Source: Termitidicoccus mucosus (GTDB lineage: Bacteria > Verrucomicrobiota > Verrucomicrobiia > Opitutales > Opitutaceae). Taken from it: DNA of 64,000 nucleotides. The notes under the pieces were generated by a model that searched no databases, was not told where the DNA came from, and saw only the letters and a list, made by a program, of their open reading frames with translations. Position numbers and translations under genes: made by a program. Below, one piece after another: positions 1 through 8,742 of the stretch; position 1 is the stretch's first letter, and each line of letters starts with the position of its first letter. Location: the NCBI RefSeq assembly GCF_038725785.1, contig NZ_CP109796.1:806001-870000 (forward strand), in the 5' to 3' direction.

Positions 1-327
1 CAGCAGCTCCACCTCGCCACCGCGCATGTTTTTAAGCGCTTTCGCCAGAAACTGCTCGTCGGAGATTTTCTCAATCGCGGCATGCCGCACCCGCGGATCG
101 CCGGTGCTCGCGGCCACATCGGTGAGCAGCGCCTGCTCGCCTGCCGCCGCCAGCGTCTCCACGGACTCCATGCGTTTCTCAATGCTCGCGCCGTCGTCCT
201 TGGCAACGCGCGCCTGCGCCCTGTGCGTCTTCGAGCACCCGGGCAAAAACGGAAAAACAAACGCCGCGAGCACGGCGGCGAGGAACAGAGTGATGATATT
301 ATTGGGGAAACGACGGCATGGCTTCAT
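1..327 (-). CDS. HEAT/LRV-like repeat lipoprotein (N-terminal part, runs off the window)
   Basis: Read on the minus strand from ATG at 327, the frame stays open for 109 codons to the window edge. It begins MKPCRRFPNN, has one hydrophobic segment, and carries a lipobox FLPGC with the modifiable cysteine at residue 31, so it should be a lipid-anchored envelope protein. Repeat units of the form '..A.EQALLTDVAASTGDPRVRHAAIEKI' follow. The LPGCSKT lipobox region and repeats closely match the neighbour at 1908-4856, so this is a paralogue. It lies 71 bp downstream of the 399-1898 gene on the same strand and probably shares its transcript. Function is unknown; the repeats suggest a protein-binding solenoid. 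Confidence 0.75.
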   Translation of the reverse strand, partial: MKPCRRFPNNIITLFLAAVLAAFVFPFLPGCSKTHRAQARVAKDDGASIEKRMESVETLAAAGEQALLTDVAASTGDPRVRHAAIEKISDEQFLAKALKNMRGGEVELL

Positions 328-398
328 GGCAGGGTTGTGTTGGTGTGTTGGACGGGTGTGACGGTTGAAAAATACTCGCGGGCGCGGCGTTGGAAAAA

Positions 399-1898
399 TC
401 ACTCCGGGGTTGTCTGTGCGCCGGTGCACCGAGCCGCCTCCAGCGCCTTCAGCAGCCCGGCATAAAGGGATGCATCCATATCAACATGGGCGCATACGTT
501 GACATGCCCTTGTGCGCTCGAACCGGGCATGCCCGCAAAATATCCTCCTATTTCTTTCAGCGGGGCGTCCCACTTTTTTTCGCGTGTCGTCGTATATAAA
601 ACGCCGCCGTCGGTTGAGCGCAGCTCCACGGCAAGGCTTGTATGATAATAATCACCGGTGGTTCCCCCGGAATACTGAAAGGCGCTCCAAAATGAATGCC
701 CGATTTTGCAGTGCAGGATTGCGGACGCATTCCCGGCATCGTCCGTCATAAACACGCTGCCGGCGCTCCGGTGCTTGATTTCCTCGCAGAGTTCCTGGAA
801 GCGGCTGGAGACGAAGCCGTCCTTGCCGTCGTGCGACACGACCACGCAGATCGTGCGGGGCCGCGGGTGCGCGCCCGCCTTCGCCGATTGCGCCGGCCAG
901 TCCTCCGCCTTTATCACCGGGGTTTTCCAAGCATTCTCGATCCGCCGGCGCAAGTCTCCTGCATCCTTGTAATCCCCGATCAAACCAAGGATTCGCATGG
1001 CGTTTTCCTGCAAGTGGGTGGAATTGTTCGCCCTCCAAAAATGCCTGTCGGCGAGTTGGCGCGACACCTCGCCATAAAGTTTTTCCCTTATGTTTTCAGG
1101 CATGGGGGGCGCGTCATTTTTGATGATTTCCAGCAGGTTCATCCGGGCCTTCAGCATGGATTTGATATTCCCGCTCAAAATGCTGTCATAAAACGCTTTG
1201 TTTATCTCATCGGGCAATGACTTTCTTTCGAGGATTTCCCGCAGATAATTTCGCTCGCTGTCACTTAACAAATCCAGGGCATCGGATTCCTTTCCCAGCA
1301 GTTTTTCGATTTTTTCCAACGCGTATTGTTGAATCATCGCAGCGTTTCCGCCCTTGTGCGCGGCGTCCAGTTTCCCGAAAAAACCCGCGAGGAGATTGTG
1401 GGAATTGCCGCGGAGCAATTTGTCTGTGATGGCAAGCGACACCTCCAGCGCCCTGCCGGCGGCGTCCTTATAGTTTCCGGCCTTCAGGAACTGCCTGTAT
1501 GCCCGCTCGAGATCGCTTTTTGCAAAATCGTTTCTCCCGGCATATGCGATTCCCGAGCGGTAGGCAGCCTCCTTATACAAATCTATCGAATCTTTGTAAT
1601 CACCCAGTTCCCCAAACAGTTTTTCCGCATATGCGTAGTGTTTTTGTTTCCGTTCAAACGTTATCACCGTGTCCTCATTGGACGGGGAGGGTTTCTCCGC
1701 CTGCTCCATCTCGCGCCGCGCCGACATGTATTTTTCGTGTTTTTCGTTCTTGAGGCATCCGGCTGGCAACAGGCAAAGGGCGGCCAATGCCAGGAAGATG
1801 ACCGGGGCTTTCCAAGCCGGAGCCCTGTGTTCCACCCCGCGGGTTGCACTGACTTCCGGCTGGCGGGCGTCGTTTTTTGAGTGGCGGGTTGTTTTCAT
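399..1898 (-). CDS. repeat-containing lipoprotein of unknown function
   Basis: This 499-residue protein has a long polar N-terminus, then a hydrophobic stretch (residues about 30-45) ending in LLPAGC, a good lipobox with cysteine 48. Three spaced units, 'ELGDYKDSIDLYKEA', 'KAGNYKDAAGRALEV' and 'LIGDYKDAGDLRRRI', resemble the short helical GDYKDA repeats seen in bacterial solenoid proteins. The C-terminal third (from about residue 345) starts 'RPRTICVVVSHDGKDG', looks like a compact alpha/beta domain, and matches nothing I recognise. The start is 10 bp from the stop of the upstream WD40 lipoprotein gene, so the two are very probably co-transcribed. Envelope location is inferred from the lipobox; molecular function is unknown. 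Confidence 0.75.
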   Translation of the reverse strand: MKTTRHSKNDARQPEVSATRGVEHRAPAWKAPVIFLALAALCLLPAGCLKNEKHEKYMSARREMEQAEKPSPSNEDTVITFERKQKHYAYAEKLFGELGDYKDSIDLYKEAAYRSGIAYAGRNDFAKSDLERAYRQFLKAGNYKDAAGRALEVSLAITDKLLRGNSHNLLAGFFGKLDAAHKGGNAAMIQQYALEKIEKLLGKESDALDLLSDSERNYLREILERKSLPDEINKAFYDSILSGNIKSMLKARMNLLEIIKNDAPPMPENIREKLYGEVSRQLADRHFWRANNSTHLQENAMRILGLIGDYKDAGDLRRRIENAWKTPVIKAEDWPAQSAKAGAHPRPRTICVVVSHDGKDGFVSSRFQELCEEIKHRSAGSVFMTDDAGNASAILHCKIGHSFWSAFQYSGGTTGDYYHTSLAVELRSTDGGVLYTTTREKKWDAPLKEIGGYFAGMPGSSAQGHVNVCAHVDMDASLYAGLLKALEAARCTGAQTTPE

Positions 1899-1907
1899 GG
1901 CAAACCG

Positions 1908-4856
1908 CTACTCGCCATCCAGCGTTTTGATGAGTTTGCCATCGGGGAGACTCCAGAGTTTTATATTTCCGTCGCCGTCGCCCGTCAGCAGCAGTTTGTT
2001 GTCGGGCGAAAAGGTTGAAGCCCACACTTCGCCGATGGCGTCGGGCCGCACCGCGAGTCGACCTTCCGGCAGATGCCACAGGGCCGGTGGTTTCCACTCG
2101 GGATATTTTTTCATTTCCGACCCTTCCGGGCGTTCGTCGCTGGCTGCGAACAACCATTTTCCATTGGGGCTGACTGAGAATTCCCGTCGCTTTCCCGTCC
2201 TATATTTGTCCAGTGCGTTGGCGGGCACGCCGTCGGGCAAGCTCCAGAGTCTTACGGTATTCTCGCAGCCCGACACCAGCAGCTTTCCGTCCGCGCTGCA
2301 CGCCAGATAATCCACCGACGCCAGTTTGCCGCGGCGCTCCAACTCCAGCGTCTTGACGGTCGCGCACTCTGGCAGGCTCCAGAGTTTGATAAATCCATCG
2401 TCGCCTCCCGATGCCAGCAAACGCCCGTCGGGAGTGATGGAGAGGGCGCTCACGCGGTCGCCGTGCGTTTGCCGCATCGGCATCCGATGCCCGTGCGGCA
2501 GGCTCCAGAACTGGATGTTCCCGCGATGATCGCCGGTGACGAAATAGCGTTCATCGGGGCTGAAAACGGCGGAGTCCACGGTGTCGGGCAGCGTGCCCGG
2601 CTCGCTTTCAAAGGGCGCGCTCATGACAAGTTTTCCGTCCGGCAGGTGTCGGAGTTTGATTTTATGGTTGTCGTCGGCGGTGAGCAGCCATTTCCCGCCG
2701 GGACTAAGGGCGAGGCAATGCTCGCCGCGCAGTGTTTTCATATGCGCGCCTTCGGGCAGGCGCCACAATTTCGTTTCCGCCGCGACAGCGGACGACACCA
2801 GCAGTTTCCCGTCGTTGCTGATAAACAACGCATCAACGAGAATCGTGTGCGCGGGGAGTGTGCCGATGCCGGCGGATTCCTTCAGCCAGTGTTTCAACTC
2901 CCCCGCCCCAAGCTCCCTGTAAATATGAACCGCGTTGCTCCAGATGTTTTTCTTTTTAATATCAATGCCGGCATCGGCGCAAAGGCGCATCGCGGCGGCG
3001 GCCTCGGGTTCTTGAATCATCCTCCGCTCGGAGATTGGAGAAAAGCGACTGTCGCCAATCCTGGTTGTCCTCACTATGAGTTTGCCGAGGTCCTCGTAGT
3101 CGGCGTCGTCGGTGAGTATCCAGACGGCGGCTTGTTTGACTGCGAAAGCGGTGTTTTTCCCTTTTAAAAACGCCATGAGTTTTGCCAGCTCGTCCCCGTT
3201 CGGCAGGCTGCCGATGGTGAAGTGGTCGCTGCCGCCGGGGATATCCTTCGGCCTGTTGGCGCAGGCGACGGGAATGGCGTTCGCCCCTGTCTTCGTTTGC
3301 GACTCCGCCAGCGTGATGCGAACATCCTCGGTCGAGACCATGTTTTGCGCATTCGGATTGTCGCATACAAAATACGTCCCGGCGGGGATGAGGATTTCCA
3401 GCGAAGACGGGACGATTTTTTGCAAGTGAACATATATCCTCTGAATGTCGCTGCCGCCTATCTCGGCCAGAAGCTTTCCGTTTTTTATCAAATCAGCGAT
3501 GGTTTGCGGCGTTGTCCCCGGCGTTGCGCCGGACAGTTTTTCAGACGCGGCATTGCGCACGCGCTCGTCCGCGGTGTCCTTTGCAATTTTTGCGAGCAAC
3601 GTGCGGTCGGCCACGCGCCACAAGGCCCACAGCCGGGCGTTGGTGCTAGCGTTCTCGTCACCAGCGATTTCGGCCAGCATTTGCGGATCGGCGATTTTTT
3701 TGACAGCCGCCAGCGCGATGCCCTCGTCCTTGCCGCGCCTCGCGAGGCCAAACAGCGCCTGCGGGTCGGTCAGCCTGTTGGCCGCCTCCATGCGCACATG
3801 CTCGAAGTCATCCCCTCCGGCTATCTCGGCCAGCAATTTCTGGTCGGTCAATTTCTTCACGATTTCATCGTTGGCCTGGTTGTTTTTTAAAAGACGGACG
3901 AGCGCCTCCTGGTCGGTGATTTTTTCCAACACGACGGGAAAGGCAAAAGTCGGATGGGCGCTCATCGCAATGTCGGCGAGCGCGGCCTGATCGCTGATGC
4001 GCTCCAGCGTCGCCTCTAAAATCCGCTGGTCGTCTTTCCGCGACTCGAAGGTTATTTCGCCGGCGACGTTTTTGGCGATGTCGGCAAGCGCGCGCTGGTC
4101 GGTGAGCCGTTCCAGCGCCTTGAGACGAAGCGGCTCAAGGACGCTTCGCTCCTCGGCGTCCTTGCCTCCGGCCTTGGCAATCGCCGCCAAAATCCGCTGG
4201 TCGTCCAATCGCAAACCCGCCTCGGCACGGACGAGTTTGTCGGCCTTTTCGTTTTGCGCGAGACTGGCAAGCAAGGCTTGGTCGGTCACCCTGCGCGCAG
4301 CCGCCACGCGCACGAACTGCTCGCGCTCGTTGACTGCGATGTCGGCGAGCGCCGGGTCGGCCAGATTTTCGATGGCTCTTTTGCGGATGAGGCCATCCGC
4401 TCCATTCCGCGCTATGTCCGCCAGCAAAGCCTGGTCGCCCAGCGTGATTGCCGCCGTGACACGCACATTCAAGGAACGCGCCTCTCGGGCGAGCGACGCC
4501 AGCAATTGCGGGTCGGTGATCTTTTCCATTCGCGCGGCGGTGACAATCGAGTCACTCCGATGCTCGATGTCCTTGATGACATCGGCCAGCAGCCGCTCGT
4601 CGGTCAATTTGTCCAGCGCCGCGCCCTGCGTGTTCGCATCGGCGGCGTTCGCGGCCACGTCGGCGAGCAACGTCTGCTCGTTTGCCGCCGCCAGTGCGCG
4701 CACGGAGGCCAGGCGTTTTTGTTCGGAGTAATCCCCGCTCCCGTTCTTTGCGATGCGGGCGTGGTCCTCGGGTGTCTTGGAACAGCCGGGCAGCAGAAAC
4801 GCCGCGAGCAGGGCGACAAGGAGCGGGGTTATCGGAAAATAGCGTGCGGGAGGCAT
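1908..4856 (-). CDS. lipoprotein with HEAT/LRV-like solenoid, unknown middle domain and WD40 propeller
   Basis: I choose ATG at 4856 (MPPARYFPITPLLVALLAAFLLPGC), which puts the lipobox cysteine at residue 25; the frame is open further upstream but without a sensible signal. Residues about 40-450 hold many degenerate repeats of the type 'KLTDQ.LLADIA.....VR..A', like HEAT or LRV solenoids. Residues about 455-665 form a domain that I cannot name (key stretch IPAGTYFVCDNPNAQNMVST), shared with the next gene upstream. Residues about 669-982 contain seven WD40 units ending in variants of KLWSLPDG, enough for a complete beta-propeller. No catalytic motif is visible. An envelope scaffold or sensor is the safest reading. 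Confidence 0.85.
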   Translation of the reverse strand: MPPARYFPITPLLVALLAAFLLPGCSKTPEDHARIAKNGSGDYSEQKRLASVRALAAANEQTLLADVAANAADANTQGAALDKLTDERLLADVIKDIEHRSDSIVTAARMEKITDPQLLASLAREARSLNVRVTAAITLGDQALLADIARNGADGLIRKRAIENLADPALADIAVNEREQFVRVAAARRVTDQALLASLAQNEKADKLVRAEAGLRLDDQRILAAIAKAGGKDAEERSVLEPLRLKALERLTDQRALADIAKNVAGEITFESRKDDQRILEATLERISDQAALADIAMSAHPTFAFPVVLEKITDQEALVRLLKNNQANDEIVKKLTDQKLLAEIAGGDDFEHVRMEAANRLTDPQALFGLARRGKDEGIALAAVKKIADPQMLAEIAGDENASTNARLWALWRVADRTLLAKIAKDTADERVRNAASEKLSGATPGTTPQTIADLIKNGKLLAEIGGSDIQRIYVHLQKIVPSSLEILIPAGTYFVCDNPNAQNMVSTEDVRITLAESQTKTGANAIPVACANRPKDIPGGSDHFTIGSLPNGDELAKLMAFLKGKNTAFAVKQAAVWILTDDADYEDLGKLIVRTTRIGDSRFSPISERRMIQEPEAAAAMRLCADAGIDIKKKNIWSNAVHIYRELGAGELKHWLKESAGIGTLPAHTILVDALFISNDGKLLVSSAVAAETKLWRLPEGAHMKTLRGEHCLALSPGGKWLLTADDNHKIKLRHLPDGKLVMSAPFESEPGTLPDTVDSAVFSPDERYFVTGDHRGNIQFWSLPHGHRMPMRQTHGDRVSALSITPDGRLLASGGDDGFIKLWSLPECATVKTLELERRGKLASVDYLACSADGKLLVSGCENTVRLWSLPDGVPANALDKYRTGKRREFSVSPNGKWLFAASDERPEGSEMKKYPEWKPPALWHLPEGRLAVRPDAIGEVWASTFSPDNKLLLTGDGDGNIKLWSLPDGKLIKTLDGE

Positions 4857-4983
4857 GGAAAAGATTGGATTGGGGTGAAAATTGGGTTGGCGGGAATGCT
4901 GACACTGGTCACTCGGAGAACTTATAATAAACAACATTTTTACATAATTCATCAGGATTTGGAAAAATCTTCAAGCCAGCTCT

Positions 4984-6477
4984 TCAATGTCCCTCCGGAA
5001 GTCCTGCGAAGATTTTCACGCGGTCGTTCCAGATGTTTTTCTTTTTAATATCAATCCCGGCTTCCACGCACAGTTGCATCGCCTCGGCGGCCTCGATCTC
5101 GGTTATGGTCCTGAGAACGCGGCCGTCGCGGGATGTTTGCAGGGAGCCCAGGTCGTCGTAGCCCGCATTGTCGGTCACAATCCAGATGGCGGCCTGCTTG
5201 GTCGCGTAGGGAGCATCTTTTCCTTTCAAAACCGTCATGAGGCATTTCAGCTCCGCGTCGTCCGGCAGGCTGCCGATGGAAAAGACATCGGTCGCTTCGG
5301 GGATTTTTTTCGGCCGGCTCGCGCAGGCGACGGGGATGCGCGGATTCCAATAGTCGGCTTCCTCCAATACGACAGGCACATCTTCCGTCGAGACCATGTC
5401 TTGCGCCTCCGGGTTGTCACAGACAAAATAAGTCCCGGCGGGGATGAGGACTTCCAGCGGCCATGGCGTCATTTTTTTGAGGCTTATATATAAATGCTGA
5501 ATATCACCGCCCCCTATGCGGGCCAGCACCTTTCCCTCCCTTATCAAATCCGCCAGATCCGCGCGCGCGGCGTTTTTTTGCGCCCCGGCCAGCCTGGCGG
5601 ACGCGGCATTGCGGACGCGTTCCTCGGTGTCGCGCCTGGCGATCCCGTCCAGCAACTCCCTGTCGGCCAGCCGCCAGGCCGCCCACAGGCGGGCCTCGGC
5701 GCTGTTCCCGGGGCGGACGAGCGCGGCCAGCACCTGCGGGTCGTGCAGTTTCTTCAAGGCCGCCCATGCGATGTCCTTGTTTTTGTCATGCATCGCCATG
5801 CCGGCGAGAATCGCCTGGTCGGTTATTTTCTCCAGCGCGGCTGTTCGAATAGCATTATCAATATAGCGGGTATCATAATCGGCCTTCATGCTTTCCCCGG
5901 CGCCTGCGATGCCGGCCGGCACTCGCGGGTCATGCCGTTTTTTCAAGGCCGCCATGGGCGCATCCCCGCTTTTGTTATTCCAGACGATCTTCGTGGACAA
6001 TCCCTGATCGCCTGGTTTTTCCAACGCGGCCGGCCGCATGGGCTCGTTTTTGGGATTTTTTGCGACATAAGCCGGCGCGGGGCGGTCGGGGAGTCTTCCG
6101 GGGGCTTCACGGCGGTCATCCGCGTCTTTGTTGTCCCGCGCACTTTTCTCCGGTTCCGCCTGGTCATCCAGCGCACGCGCCACAGCGAGCCGGGCGGGCT
6201 CCGACACGACGGCCTCCCGCGCGGACAAGGCGGGCAATTGAGAAGCGGCGGTCGGCGTGCCCGCCGCCTCACGGCGGGTGCCGGCGCTGGCGGCCACATC
6301 GGCGGGCGGCGCCTGATCGTCCAGCAGCGGCACGGTCATCATTGCTTTCGCGTAATCCCCGCCGGTCATGGCGATTTGGGCGTGCCTTTCCGGGATTCTG
6401 ACGCATTCCGGCAAAAAACACGCCGCGAGCAAGGCGGCGAGCAGGGGAATGATCGAAAGGAACCGCGGCGGGTGCAT
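4984..6477 (-). CDS. paralogous solenoid lipoprotein without propeller
   Basis: This 497-residue protein is a shorter paralogue of the 1908-4856 product. It starts MHPPRFLSIIPLLAALLAAC; the paralogue's LPGC has become LPEC here, but LAAC at residues 17-20 is a canonical lipobox, so lipidation at Cys20 is likely. The solenoid region is much eroded (for example 'LPDRPAPAYVAKNPKNEPMRPAALEK'), while the C-terminal domain with IPAGTYFVCDNPEAQDMVST and KKNIWNDRVKIF is well kept. The WD40 part is absent; the protein ends where the propeller would begin. It is the first gene of the minus-strand array, 127 bp upstream of the next. Function is unknown. Confidence 0.8.
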   Translation of the reverse strand: MHPPRFLSIIPLLAALLAACFLPECVRIPERHAQIAMTGGDYAKAMMTVPLLDDQAPPADVAASAGTRREAAGTPTAASQLPALSAREAVVSEPARLAVARALDDQAEPEKSARDNKDADDRREAPGRLPDRPAPAYVAKNPKNEPMRPAALEKPGDQGLSTKIVWNNKSGDAPMAALKKRHDPRVPAGIAGAGESMKADYDTRYIDNAIRTAALEKITDQAILAGMAMHDKNKDIAWAALKKLHDPQVLAALVRPGNSAEARLWAAWRLADRELLDGIARRDTEERVRNAASARLAGAQKNAARADLADLIREGKVLARIGGGDIQHLYISLKKMTPWPLEVLIPAGTYFVCDNPEAQDMVSTEDVPVVLEEADYWNPRIPVACASRPKKIPEATDVFSIGSLPDDAELKCLMTVLKGKDAPYATKQAAIWIVTDNAGYDDLGSLQTSRDGRVLRTITEIEAAEAMQLCVEAGIDIKKKNIWNDRVKIFAGLPEGH

Positions 6478-6837
6478 GGGGAGAACTCATTCGGGTTGAA
6501 GCTGGCCTATAATTTTGCCATCAGATCCCCGTTTTCGCAAGTTACCTTAATTTAATATGATCGGGTGTCTTATCCGCGGAACCGTTTTCCCTGACCAAAT
6601 CGGCGGCGGAGGAACGCCCTGCCGCCACCTTCCCATTCTATAAATCGCTGTTTTCCCCGATGCGTTTCGATAGCGATGTCAAAGGCACTGGCATCACTTT
6701 CCGCACCTCGGTTCAACGGTTGACCTGAATTTTGAATGCGCCCGCCGCCCCAACCCGCCTACGCTGCAAAGGTCGTCGGCCTGCTTTCAACCGCAACAGC
6801 CAGCCCACCTCTCCCGAGTCCATCCCATTCACCCGTC
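6478..6837. other. divergent intergenic region
   Basis: About 360 bp separate the divergent lipoprotein array and the GH97 gene. No plausible ORF or RNA gene was seen. The left part is AT-richer than its surroundings and should contain the promoter of the lipoprotein array. The right part contains the inverted repeat TCAACGGTTGA listed separately. Confidence 0.5.
6712..6725. promoter_or_regulatory. putative operator, TCAACGGTTGA type
   Basis: TTCAACGGTTGACC contains the odd-length palindrome TCAAC-G-GTTGA. It lies about 113 bp before the GH97 start at 6838. Related sites occur at 39601-39613 before the GH106-like gene and, with direct rather than inverted half-sites, at 27239-27253 before the secreted protein gene. 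The regulator is not identifiable from this window. Confidence 0.4.
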
Positions 6838-8742
6838 ATGATCGCCACCTCCGTCCTTCTGGCTTCAACCCTCACGCTTGCCGGTCCCGCCGGCGGCAAC
6901 CGCGCCGTCTTGTCCTTCGACCCCGGCGGCACCGCGTCGGCCTACCGGTTCGAAGCCGGCCAGCGCCCGGTCACGCGCGACGCGTCCATGGGCATCACGG
7001 TGGACGGCATCCACTTCGGCCCGGGCGCGGAGGTTGTCTCGCAAAAAACATCGCGGCGCGTGGAAACGTTTCCCGTGCGCGGCAACCGCAGCGGGGCGGT
7101 GTCCATCGCGTTCAACGAACTCGCCGTGACGCTGCGCGATCCGAAAAGCAAACGCGAATGGCGGATCGAGGCGCGCATGTCGGACGACACGTTTGCATGG
7201 CGCTATGTCGTGCCGCCCGCGCCCGCATCCAATGGCGCCGGCATCGCGCAACGTGTCACCGCCGAGGCGTCGGAATTCCGCCCGGTGGATGGCTGCGCGG
7301 TCTGGCTCTCGGAGCGCCCCAACGCCTGGAAACTGAAAAGCTACGCGGGCTACTGGATGCGCACGGAATGGGCCAATCTTCCCGAGGTCTCGCGCGCCGG
7401 GCCGGTGCAGTGTCCGCCGCTGGTCGTGGAGCTGCCGGACGCCGGCGGCTGGCTGGTCTTCACCGAGGCGGGTCTGCGCGACTACAGCGGCATGCGCCTG
7501 CTCGCGACAAAGGACGGCGCGGCGCGCGCGGATTTCACCGAGGGTGAAAAAGGATTTTCCGTCGTGGGCGAGGTGGTGTCCCCGTGGCGGGTGGTGCGTT
7601 TTGCGAAAACCCTCGACGCGCTGGTCGGCACCACCGACGTGCTGGAGGCGCTCAGCCCGGCGGCGGACGCGGCGCTGTTTGCCGACAGTTCGTGGATAAA
7701 GGCCGGGCGCGTGACGTGGTTCTGGTGGAGCCAGCACCGCTGCGGCACGCCGGACGAAGAGGCTCAGGTGGTGCGCCGGGCGGCGGAACTGGGCTTCGAG
7801 TATTCGCTCGTGGATGAAGGCTGGCTGAAATGGGACGACCCGTGGGCGCGCGTGCGCGAACTGGTGAAATTCGGACGCGAACGGAACGTGGGCGTCCTGC
7901 TCTGGCGGCACATGCAGGACGTGATAAATCCGGAAAATGGATACGCGGACCTGCGCGCCTACCTCGACCAACTCGCCTCGGCGGGCGCGGCCGGGACGAA
8001 AATCGATTTTTTCAACGCGGAGTCGAAGGACATGGTCGACCTGCAAACCGCCATCATGCGCGAGGCGGCGAAGCGAAAGCTGCTCGTGTTTTTCCACGGC
8101 TGCCAGAAGCCGACCGGCGAGACGCGCACCTGGCCCAACCAGCTGACGCGCGAGGCGATTCGCGGGCTGGAATTGAACGGGATGAAGGAAGGGCCGATCA
8201 CGGCGGAGCATAATTGCGCCCTGCCCTTCACGCGGCTCGTGGTCGGCCCGGGCGATTACACGCCGCTCGGCTTTTCCTATCCGGGCGCGACCACCTGGGC
8301 GCACCAGCTCGCCACGACGGCGGCGTTCCTGTCGCCGTTGCAGGTGATCGCGGAGTTTCCCGAAATGCTGTTCACCGACGCGCGCTGCGCCCCCGCGCTG
8401 GACCTGCTCAAGGCGCTGCCGGCCGAATGGGACGAGACCCGCGTGCTCGCGCCGTCCGCCATCGGCGAGTGCGCCGTGCTGGCCCGGCGGCGCGCAGGCG
8501 AGTGGTGGGTGGCGGTGCTCAACGCGGAACCGCGCGACATCGCCGCGCTCGACCTCGGTTTTCTGGGCGGCGGCGTGTTTGACGCCGTCGTGGTGGGAAA
8601 CAATGCAAACGCAAGCGCGGGCATGGATGAAAAAGCGCCGCTGCGCCGCGAGGAATTGAAGCGCGTCACGCGGGACAGCGTGATCGCGCTGAAACTGCAA
8701 CGCGGCGACGGGGCGCTGTTGAGGTTCGTGCCGGCGAAATGA
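6838..8742 (+). CDS. secreted glycoside hydrolase family 97 (alpha-galactosidase/alpha-glucosidase type)
   Basis: From ATG at 6838 the product is 634 residues and starts with a signal peptide (MIATSVLLASTLTLAGPAGG). The N-terminal half is a beta-rich domain. The second half is a TIM-barrel with the GH97 landmarks FEYSLVDEGW, GVLLWRH, GTKIDFFNAES (the Asp after KI is the expected nucleophile in retaining GH97 enzymes), FFHGCQKPTGETRTWPN and a C-terminal beta domain. Family GH97 acts on alpha-linked galactose or glucose; the aspartate nucleophile points to the retaining alpha-galactosidase branch, but specificity is not proven. It is translationally coupled (ATGA overlap) to the following GH110-like gene, suggesting joint attack on galactosyl side chains. 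Confidence 0.85.
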   Translation: MIATSVLLASTLTLAGPAGGNRAVLSFDPGGTASAYRFEAGQRPVTRDASMGITVDGIHFGPGAEVVSQKTSRRVETFPVRGNRSGAVSIAFNELAVTLRDPKSKREWRIEARMSDDTFAWRYVVPPAPASNGAGIAQRVTAEASEFRPVDGCAVWLSERPNAWKLKSYAGYWMRTEWANLPEVSRAGPVQCPPLVVELPDAGGWLVFTEAGLRDYSGMRLLATKDGAARADFTEGEKGFSVVGEVVSPWRVVRFAKTLDALVGTTDVLEALSPAADAALFADSSWIKAGRVTWFWWSQHRCGTPDEEAQVVRRAAELGFEYSLVDEGWLKWDDPWARVRELVKFGRERNVGVLLWRHMQDVINPENGYADLRAYLDQLASAGAAGTKIDFFNAESKDMVDLQTAIMREAAKRKLLVFFHGCQKPTGETRTWPNQLTREAIRGLELNGMKEGPITAEHNCALPFTRLVVGPGDYTPLGFSYPGATTWAHQLATTAAFLSPLQVIAEFPEMLFTDARCAPALDLLKALPAEWDETRVLAPSAIGECAVLARRRAGEWWVAVLNAEPRDIAALDLGFLGGGVFDAVVVGNNANASAGMDEKAPLRREELKRVTRDSVIALKLQRGDGALLRFVPAK

